29,229 nt of DNA from PNC22 sp035654175 (lineage in GTDB: Bacteria; Planctomycetota; Phycisphaerae; Phycisphaerales; UBA1924). The notes below the pieces were generated by a model, which was not told where the DNA came from, made no database searches, and worked only from the letters and a program-made list of their open reading frames with translations. Below are positions 14,299 through 20,890 of this stretch, in pieces (within the stretch, counting starts at the first letter, position 1; each line of letters starts with the position of its first letter). The translations under genes were made by a program, and so were the position numbers. The stretch spans positions 1 to 29,229 of the forward strand of contig DASRXL010000172.1 of NCBI GenBank assembly GCA_035654175.1, written 5' to 3'.

Positions 14299-15168
14299 AT
14301 GACCGTGCTGATCGTCACCAACGAGGCCTCCGGATGCGGGCGAGCCAAGGGTCTCGGCGCCGCGATCGCCGCCGCCCTGAAGGCGTCCGACTCGGCGCCC
14401 GAGGTGCGGGACGCGCGCCTGTGCACCGCCGGCGAGTGCTTCGCGGCGTTCGACGCCGTCGTCATCGTCGGCGGCGACGGCACGCTGCACCACCTGCTCC
14501 GGGGCCTCGCGGCGTCGGGCGCGCCCGTCTACCACGTCCCCGCGGGAACGGAGAACCTCTTCGCCCGGGAGTTCGGCATGGGCGCCGACGCGTCCGCGCT
14601 GCGGGATGCGCTGCGCCGGCGCCGGGAGCTGCCGGTGGACCTGGCGACCATCGCCGGCCGCCCGTTCGCGCTCATGTTCTCCATAGGCCCGGACGCGGGG
14701 GTGATCCACCGTCTGCACAACGTCCGGAAGCGCGCCGCGGGCCACCTCATGTACGTGCGCCCCGTGCTCCAGGAATTGGGCAGGCCGCACCTGCCGCGGG
14801 TGCGGGTCGTGGTCGATGGCGGCGCGGTCGTAGAGGGAGAGCGTGGGGTGCTGCTGGTGGCGAACTGCCGCCAATACGCCAGGCGTCTGAACCCCGCGCG
14901 CGACGCGGACATGCGGGACGGGGTGCTCGACATCGTGTTCTTCCCCGCGCGGTCGAGCGCCGGCGTGATCGCCTGGGGGGCCCGGTGCGCGCGGGGCGCC
15001 CAATTCGCCGGGCGCGGCGCTCTCCGGCTCCGCGGGCGCGAGGTCGAGATCACCGCCCTCGACCGGGCGCCCTGGCAGTGCGACGGGGAGGCGGGCGGCT
15101 GGCTCGGGCCGGGCGAGCAGACGAGGATCACCCTGCACCCCGCGGCCCTGCGCGTGCTCTGCCCCTAG
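14299..15168 (+). CDS. Diacylglycerol kinase-family lipid kinase (DAGKc domain)
   Basis: The 289-residue product has the DAGK catalytic-domain nucleotide motif VVIVGGDGTLHHLL (GGDGT at 58-62). The second conserved block is PAGTENLFAREFGMG, the family's P-x-GT-x-N-x-xAR motif. A later DIVFF segment and the beta-sandwich C-terminal half are also typical. Members phosphorylate diacylglycerol, sphingosine-like or undecaprenyl-like lipids, or act in lipid synthesis (YegS/BmrU); which applies cannot be told. The start is ATG at 14299, the first in frame after the map start. The TAG stop (15166-15168) shares the palindrome CTAG with the stop of the convergent hutI gene. Confidence 0.85.
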   Translation: MTVLIVTNEASGCGRAKGLGAAIAAALKASDSAPEVRDARLCTAGECFAAFDAVVIVGGDGTLHHLLRGLAASGAPVYHVPAGTENLFAREFGMGADASALRDALRRRRELPVDLATIAGRPFALMFSIGPDAGVIHRLHNVRKRAAGHLMYVRPVLQELGRPHLPRVRVVVDGGAVVEGERGVLLVANCRQYARRLNPARDADMRDGVLDIVFFPARSSAGVIAWGARCARGAQFAGRGALRLRGREVEITALDRAPWQCDGEAGGWLGPGEQTRITLHPAALRVLCP

Positions 15169-16412
15169 ACCGGCGCCGATGACGAGCGGATGGTCCCGGC
15201 GCAGACGACGAGATCGACCGGGTTGCCGCCGAACTCGAAGGCCAGCGCCCGCTCGTCGCGATGGCGCAGCAGGATGAGGTCTGCCCGGAGACCGGGGGCG
15301 ATGCGGCCCCGGTCGTCGAGCCCCAGCAGCGCGGCGGGGGTGGATGTGGCGCAGGCGAGCGCCTCGTGCGGCGAGAGGCGGTTGTGGCGCGCCGCCAAGG
15401 CGATCGCCATCGGCATGGAGCTGCACGGCGAGCTCCCCGGGTTGGTGTTGGTGGCGATCGCGAGGCGCGCACCGGCGTCGAGCAGCGTGCGCCCGTCGGC
15501 GTAGCGCCCGTCGGCGTGGAGCCCGCAGCACGGGAGCAGCACGGCGAAGCTGTCCGACGCCGCCAACGCGCGGAGGTCCGCCGGGGCGCTCGCCTCCAGG
15601 TGATCGACCGAGAGAAAGCCGCGCCGTGCGGCCTCGGCCGTCAGCCCGAGCGCGTGGAACTGGTCCGCGTGCACCCGGATCGGATGCCCGGCCGCCTGGG
15701 CGCGGGCGAGGAGCCCGAGGCACTCGTCGGGCCGCCACGCGCCCTCCTCGCAATAGGCGTCCACCGCGATCCCCGGGAACTCGGCGGTGACGGCGGGGAG
15801 GGTCTCACCGATCGTGCGGGCGATGAAGGCGGCACGGGCGGCCTCGTCGGACGCGTCAGGATCGATCGCGTGCCCGATGCACGCGGTGGGGACGACGGTC
15901 CCGGGCCAGCGTGAGCCGGCCAGCGCGATCGCCCGGAGCATCTTGAGCTCGCTCTCGGTCGAGAGGCCGTAGCCGCTCTTGATCTCGACCGTCGTGGTGC
16001 CCTCCCGGAGCAGATGCTGGAGCCGCCCGAGCAGGGCCAGCGCGAGCTCCTCCTCGGTCGCGGCCCGCACCGCGCGGACGGTCGCGAGGATCCCGCCGCC
16101 GGCCCTGAGAATGTCGAGATACGTGGCGCCGCGCAGGCGCGCGTCCCACTCGTCGAGGCGGTCTCCCATCCAGCACAGATGCGTGTGGCAGTCCACGAAC
16201 GCCGGCATCAGGACGCGCCCGCGAGCGTCCACGACGGTCTCGCCGGGCTCGGCGCCGGGCGGGTCTCCCCCGCCGACCTCGGCGATCCGGGGTCCCTCGA
16301 CGCGCACCCACCCGCGGTCGAGCACGCCCAGCCCGCCGGTGAGCAGCCCGCGCCGATGCGCCGGGTCGCCCGGCAGCGTGACAACCCTCGCGTCGTAGAT
16401 CAGAAGACTCAC
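15165..16412 (-). CDS. hutI: Imidazolonepropionase
   Basis: The 415-residue amidohydrolase opens 4-imidazolone-5-propanoate to N-formimino-L-glutamate in histidine degradation. Diagnostic blocks are FVDCHTHLCWMGDR (HxH near 73), RAGGGILATVRAVR, EIKSGYGLSTESELKMLRAI, HADQFHALGLT (about 243), SVDHLEA and NPGSSPCSSMPMAIALAAR. The start is a GTG at 16412 that overlaps the hutG stop as GTGA, implying translational coupling; a much longer reading frame upstream is an artefact of GC-rich sequence. One oddity: where the family normally has T-D-x-N-P-G, this protein reads T-N-T-N-P-G, with Asn322 at the expected catalytic Asp. The codon is AAC. Activity therefore needs testing, though every other family block is intact. 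Confidence 0.93.
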   Translation of the reverse strand: MSLLIYDARVVTLPGDPAHRRGLLTGGLGVLDRGWVRVEGPRIAEVGGGDPPGAEPGETVVDARGRVLMPAFVDCHTHLCWMGDRLDEWDARLRGATYLDILRAGGGILATVRAVRAATEEELALALLGRLQHLLREGTTTVEIKSGYGLSTESELKMLRAIALAGSRWPGTVVPTACIGHAIDPDASDEAARAAFIARTIGETLPAVTAEFPGIAVDAYCEEGAWRPDECLGLLARAQAAGHPIRVHADQFHALGLTAEAARRGFLSVDHLEASAPADLRALAASDSFAVLLPCCGLHADGRYADGRTLLDAGARLAIATNTNPGSSPCSSMPMAIALAARHNRLSPHEALACATSTPAALLGLDDRGRIAPGLRADLILLRHRDERALAFEFGGNPVDLVVCAGTIRSSSAPV

Positions 16413-17308
16413 GCGGTGCGCTCCGCGAACCCGCGCAAGAAGGTGAGAAAGAGGTGGGCCGCGAGCCGCGCCGTCCGGTCCATGTCGTCGTTCGGCGGGC
16501 TGAGCTCCATGATGTCGAAGCAGCGCACGCGCGCGCACCTGCCCGCGGCGAACGCGGCGGCCTCGGCCTGCCGGGGGGTCCATCCCGCGGGATTCATGGC
16601 GCTCACGCCGGGCGCGAACGCGGCGTCGAGCACGTCGAGATCGAAGCTGACGAAGAGATCGGGGCCGGGCGCATCCAGCAGCGGGCCCAGGGCGTCCTCC
16701 CGGTACACGCGCCCGCCGCGCTCGCGGAAATACGCGGCGTGCTCGGCCGAATTCACCAGCGGATTGACGCCGAACACGCCCAGCGAATCGAGCGGATGCT
16801 TCTCGAGCAGCGCCCGGAACGGCATGCCGCTGCCGACCTGCGGGCGCACGTCGAGGTGCGCGTCGAAGTAGACGCCGGCGAGCTTCTCGCCCCGCTCGGC
16901 AAGGGCGCGGACGAACGGGAATGTGAGGTCGTGGCCGCCGCCGATGCCCACCGGGAGCAGCCCTTGGGCGTGGATTGCCGCCGCCGCCTCGGCGATCCGG
17001 TCGTGCGTCTCGTGGATCGACTTGGGCTCGCGTCCGGCCGCGGGCACGTCGCCCGCGTCGTAGACGATCGGCCAAGGGCGCCCCGGCGGCGCCGCCGCGC
17101 CGTACCGCGCCAGGGCCCGCCGAAACGCCGCCGGTCCTTCGGCCGCTCCGACACGTCCGCCATTGAGCTTGACGCCGGTGTCGTCCGGCATGCCGAGCAT
17201 GGCGATGGCGCAGCCTTCCGGCGAGTCGGTGCGGATCAGGCTCGAGAAGCGCTCGGGCGCGCGCTCGGGCCACCGGGCGTGCACGGTGAAGGGGATCGGT
17301 CGGGGCAT
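16409..17308 (-). CDS. hutG: Formimidoylglutamase (arginase/ureohydrolase family)
   Basis: The 299-residue product has the binuclear manganese motifs of ureohydrolases: GIGGGHDLTFP (about 121), YFDAHLDVR (about 146) and SFDLDVLDAAFAPGVS (about 218). The N-terminal LGMPDDTGVKLNGGRVGAAEGP is typical of HutG. The enzyme hydrolyses N-formimino-L-glutamate to glutamate and formamide, the step after HutI. Pairing with hutI by a 4-base overlap makes HutG a better call than arginase or agmatinase. The start is taken as ATG at 17308; an in-frame TTG two codons earlier is possible, and neither has a clear ribosome site. Neither hutH nor hutU is in the window. Confidence 0.9.
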   Translation of the reverse strand: MPRPIPFTVHARWPERAPERFSSLIRTDSPEGCAIAMLGMPDDTGVKLNGGRVGAAEGPAAFRRALARYGAAAPPGRPWPIVYDAGDVPAAGREPKSIHETHDRIAEAAAAIHAQGLLPVGIGGGHDLTFPFVRALAERGEKLAGVYFDAHLDVRPQVGSGMPFRALLEKHPLDSLGVFGVNPLVNSAEHAAYFRERGGRVYREDALGPLLDAPGPDLFVSFDLDVLDAAFAPGVSAMNPAGWTPRQAEAAAFAAGRCARVRCFDIMELSPPNDDMDRTARLAAHLFLTFLRGFAERTA

Positions 17309-17473
17309 CGGCAAAGCTTACCGCTCGACGCGGGTGATGGCGCTCCCCGCGCCCGTCGCCGTCGAGCCGCCCGGCGACGCGGAGGGCCCTGCGCGCCCCG
17401 CCTGCCCCGGCTCCGCGCGGCGCACCCGCATCCGCAGAGGCCGCCGCGCTCGGGGGGCCGATCGTGCCCGGGA

Positions 17474-19204
17474 TCACACGCCGCAGAGATTGACGCGGAT
17501 GCCCATCGCGTTCGCCATCGCGGCCTTCGCGTCGAGGGCGCGGTCCGCGCGATCGGCGCCGTCGGCATAGACGACCTGGATGTGGTTGGACTGGTGCTTG
17601 GCCATGAGCTGGTCGCGGCTGACGCCGGCGAGGACCGCGTTCATGATCGGCCACTGCCTTGTTGTTGCGTCCCAGCGGCGCAGCATCTCGGCCTCGGGGA
17701 GCGCGATGGCCGTGCCGCGCCCGATATCCATGCAGAGCCGTCCCGCGCCGCCGCCGCGGGTGTCCACGCTCTCTCGCCCGCGCGCCGCGGCGCCCGCCGG
17801 GGATCCGCGCGTGCCGATCCCGTCCACGTAGATGCGGCTCCAGACGATCTCTCCCGGCCTGCTCATCCCGCAGATGGTCGATCCGCCGCGCACGAAATAC
17901 ATCGACGGCTGGCGGTAGCCGACGGCGTCGGCGTAGCCGCGAGAGAAGTGGGACGGGGGCACGGCGCCGGAGATCTCGAAGACCCAGACTTCCTCGGCGG
18001 TCGTGCCGCTCCGGTCGAGGTCCGACCAGCGCACGTCGTGGAGCGTGTTGTCGGGCGCCATGCCCATCGCGCGCCACACGCGGTCGGTGATGAGGGCGTC
18101 GAGGCCGGCGCACTCGTCCACCTCGTTGAAGTGGGGGAGGGGCCGGCCCTCGAGGATCACGGCCCCGGCGTTCGGGCCCTCCAACGCCCGCACCGGCGGG
18201 CGCTCGGAGCAGTTGAGGAGCCCCTCGGCGAGGTCGCTGGCGGCGCACGTTTCCGCCAGGCCGAGCTGGTACTGGATCCCGATCGCGTCGCACCCGAACC
18301 GGTCCGCCAGGCGCAGCGCCGCGATGTACATGCGGCACTGCTCGAGGACCTGCTCCTCGCGCAGCTGCTCGGCTTCCGGGCCGATATCGAACCTCATCCC
18401 GCGGGACAGGAGCCAGCCGTACGTGGCGCGGGCCTCGGCCTCGGGCACGCGCTGCATCGCGGCGAACAGCGCCGATTGGCTCAGTCGCTCCTTGAAGGCC
18501 CCGCAGGGGTGGAGCAGGTGGTCCGGGATGATCGCATTGAACATGCCCATGCATCCCTCGTCGAAGACGCCGAGGATCGCGGGCCGGTGGCGGAGCCCGA
18601 GCGCGAGCGACTCGCCCAGCTCGCGCTCGGCGACGCCGATGCGGGCGAGGTCGAGCGGACGCACGTGGGAGAGATCGTGCTCGACGCGCCCGGTCTCGCA
18701 CCACTGCCGGAGCTTGGCCCGGCAGGCCGGGTCGCTGAAATCCTCCGCCCACAGCAGGCCGTGCTCGCGCCCGGCCTTGGTCAAGGACCCGCGGAGGTTG
18801 AGCGCGCCGACGAGGCCGGGCCACCGGCCGGACCAGTTCGCGAGGATCAGGATCGGCCCGCGGTGGCGGACAAGCCCGGGGAGCACGTGCATCGAGTACT
18901 GCCAGACGCTCTCGACGACGACGAGCGGGGCGTCGGGATCGATCCCGGCAAAGACCTCGCGTCCGTGCGCTTGGCTGAAGATGAATCCATGGGGCTCGGC
19001 GTCGGACCATCGTTCGGGTGAGCCCCGGACGACCGACCAGCCGAGCGCTTCGAACGCCGCCCGCGCCGCTCGCTCGGTCTCACGCTGCGTGGACCAGCAC
19101 GCGGCGTTGGCCGAGGGGCGCGAGTCTCCGGAAGCGATCATGACCGCCGTCCTGGGCGGCACGGGCGCCGGCGTCGCGACGGCGGGGAGGGTGTATGTCG
19201 GCAT
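17474..19204 (-). CDS. L-fucose isomerase-like protein (FucI/AraA superfamily)
   Basis: The 576-residue product resembles the FucI/related sugar isomerase family (COG2407 type). It has an N-terminal Rossmann-like region (APLVVVESVWQYSMHVLPGLV, GPILILANWSGRWPGLVGALN), a middle DEGCMGMFNAIIP block and a GIQYQLGLAETCAASDLAEGLLN block. A C-terminal domain ends with MAKHQSNHIQVVYA, which contains candidate metal-site histidines. True FucI converts L-fucose or D-arabinose to the ketose; this divergent member may use another aldose. The start is uncertain: ATG at 19204 is used, ATG at 19219 is also in frame, and neither has a Shine-Dalgarno. A 165-base gap separates it from hutG, with no clear terminator, so read-through into hutG is possible. 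The function is less certain than the fold. Confidence 0.62.
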   Translation of the reverse strand: MPTYTLPAVATPAPVPPRTAVMIASGDSRPSANAACWSTQRETERAARAAFEALGWSVVRGSPERWSDAEPHGFIFSQAHGREVFAGIDPDAPLVVVESVWQYSMHVLPGLVRHRGPILILANWSGRWPGLVGALNLRGSLTKAGREHGLLWAEDFSDPACRAKLRQWCETGRVEHDLSHVRPLDLARIGVAERELGESLALGLRHRPAILGVFDEGCMGMFNAIIPDHLLHPCGAFKERLSQSALFAAMQRVPEAEARATYGWLLSRGMRFDIGPEAEQLREEQVLEQCRMYIAALRLADRFGCDAIGIQYQLGLAETCAASDLAEGLLNCSERPPVRALEGPNAGAVILEGRPLPHFNEVDECAGLDALITDRVWRAMGMAPDNTLHDVRWSDLDRSGTTAEEVWVFEISGAVPPSHFSRGYADAVGYRQPSMYFVRGGSTICGMSRPGEIVWSRIYVDGIGTRGSPAGAAARGRESVDTRGGGAGRLCMDIGRGTAIALPEAEMLRRWDATTRQWPIMNAVLAGVSRDQLMAKHQSNHIQVVYADGADRADRALDAKAAMANAMGIRVNLCGV

Positions 19205-19461
19205 GCCGGGAGCGTACATCGGCCGGCGCTGCGTCGCGATCTCGCCGCGGCGCGGACGTGTGGCGCGAGCGTCCGGCGGGACGGCGAACTTTCGAGGGCG
19301 AGCTTGTATGGTCCGGGCCTCCCCCGTAGGATGGGGCTCGGGCGTCCGCATCCCGCGCGGCGCGTCCGCTGTTCTCCGCGTGCCCGCGTTCTTTGGGTGC
19401 GTGGAGCCGCATCGAAACCAGGTCGCCGCACGCCGGGGACATCCGCCAGGAGCAACGGCTG

Positions 19462-20787
19462 ATGATGAGTCCACGCTATCGCGCCGTGACGAGGAGCAAC
19501 GTGGAGAAGCTGCCCCAGTGGGGAAGGCTTGGACCCGAGCTGCGCGAAGCCGTGGAGATCGTCTCCCTTGTGCTCCCCTTCCGCACAAACGAGTATGTGT
19601 GCGAGGAGCTGATCGACTGGGACAGGGCGCCGGCCGACCCGATGTTTCAGCTGACCTTCCCGCAGCGGGGGATGCTCGAGGACCACCACTACGCCGAGCT
19701 GCGGTCGCTCGCCTCGGCGGGCGACCCGGCCGCCCTCGCGGCGGCGGTCGAGCGGATCCGCTACGAGCTCAACCCGCATCCGGCGGGGCAGCTCACGCAC
19801 AACCGGGCCGTGCTCGGGGGGGAGGTGCTCGGGGGGATCCAGCACAAGTACCGCGAGACGGCCCTGTTCTTCCCTTCGCAGGGGCAGACGTGCCACGCGT
19901 ACTGCACGTTCTGCTTCCGCTGGGCGCAGTTCGTCGGCATCGAGGACCTCAAGTTCGCCAGCGGCGAGGTCGAGCGGCTCTGCACCTACCTGCGTCGGCA
20001 CCCGCAGGTGTCGGACGTGCTTATCACCGGGGGCGACCCGATGGTGATGAAGGCCGCGGTGCTCGAGAGGTACGTGGGGCCGCTGCTCGATATCGAGAGC
20101 ATCCGCTCGATCCGGATCGGCACCAAGAGCGTCGCGTATTGGCCGCAGCGCTACGTGACCGACCCGGACGCGGACGACCTGTTGGCCCTGTTCGAGCGCG
20201 TGGTGCTCTCGGGGCGCCAGCTGGCGATCATGGGGCACTACTCGCACCCGGTCGAGCTCTCGACGGACCTGGCGGAGGACGCGGTGCGCCGGATCCGCTC
20301 GGCGGGGGCGAACATCCGCATGCAGAGCCCGGTGATCCGGCACGTAAACGACGACAGCACGGCGTGGGTGGACCTGTGGAACAAGGGCGTGCAGCTCGGC
20401 TGCATCCCCTATTACATGTTCGTCGAGCGGGACACGGGCGCGAGGCGGTACTTCGAGATGCCGCTGGTGCGCTGCTGGAACATCTTCCGCAACGCCTACC
20501 AGCGAGTCTCGGGCCTGGCGCGAACCGTGCGCGGGCCCTCGATGTCGTGCTTCCCGGGCAAGTGCCACATCCTCGGCGTCACCGAGGTGCTCGGGCAGAG
20601 GGCGTTCTGCCTGGAGTTTCTCCAGGCCCGGCAGCCTGACCTGGTGCGCCGGCCGTTCTTCGCCAGGTACGACCCGCAGGCCTCGTGGTACGACCAGCTC
20701 GAGCCGCTCACGCCGGGCGACGCGCCCTTCTTCCTCTCGCCCGAGGGGACGCCGGCGTTCACGCCGCTGACGGTGCAGTCGAACTGA
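19462..20787 (+). CDS. KamA-family radical SAM aminomutase-like protein
   Basis: The 441-residue protein has the radical SAM cluster CHAYCTFC (Cys144, Cys148, Cys151), then LITGGDPMVM, IRIGTKSVAYWPQR, SHPVELSTDLAEDAVRRI, MQSPVIRHVND and a likely PLP lysine (Lys367, CFPGKCHILG). All of these align with lysine 2,3-aminomutase. The start is ATG at 19462 with AGGAG nine bases upstream. Against clostridial lysine 2,3-aminomutase, the two aspartates that hold the substrate epsilon-amino group appear as Arg323 (ERDTG) and Ser360, and the C-terminal zinc cysteines are absent. The substrate is therefore probably not lysine. Glutamate 2,3-aminomutase, which also replaces those aspartates, is one alternative. 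The GH127 gene follows 103 bases later with its own leader. Confidence 0.85.
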   Translation: MMSPRYRAVTRSNVEKLPQWGRLGPELREAVEIVSLVLPFRTNEYVCEELIDWDRAPADPMFQLTFPQRGMLEDHHYAELRSLASAGDPAALAAAVERIRYELNPHPAGQLTHNRAVLGGEVLGGIQHKYRETALFFPSQGQTCHAYCTFCFRWAQFVGIEDLKFASGEVERLCTYLRRHPQVSDVLITGGDPMVMKAAVLERYVGPLLDIESIRSIRIGTKSVAYWPQRYVTDPDADDLLALFERVVLSGRQLAIMGHYSHPVELSTDLAEDAVRRIRSAGANIRMQSPVIRHVNDDSTAWVDLWNKGVQLGCIPYYMFVERDTGARRYFEMPLVRCWNIFRNAYQRVSGLARTVRGPSMSCFPGKCHILGVTEVLGQRAFCLEFLQARQPDLVRRPFFARYDPQASWYDQLEPLTPGDAPFFLSPEGTPAFTPLTVQSN

Positions 20788-20850
20788 GCCTTTCCCCCGC
20801 GAGCGGTGGTCCGGGCGGTCGCGCGGGGGCGCGGGCGTCCCGACGCGATG

Positions 20851-20883
20851 TATCATGCGCGGGGGCTCGCCCCCGCTCAGGAG
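20851..20883 (+). promoter_or_regulatory. Leader of the GH127 gene: TATCAT box, hairpin and ribosome site
   Basis: TATCAT (20851-20856) resembles a -10 box, though no good -35 is visible. A 7-base-pair stem GCGGGGG/CCCCCGC (20859-20865 and 20870-20876) with a CTCG loop follows. AGGAG (20879-20883) begins two bases after the stem, and the GTG start is seven bases further on. The hairpin could cap the mRNA or limit ribosome access. Confidence 0.45.
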
Positions 20884-20890
20884 CAATGCC

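Noticed and set aside
15165..19010. The hutI frame staying open for 1281 codons through hutG and the isomerase gene
   Set aside because: The upstream part is Arg/Pro-rich and overlaps two well-supported genes in other frames. The GTG at 16412, overlapping the hutG stop, is the sensible start.
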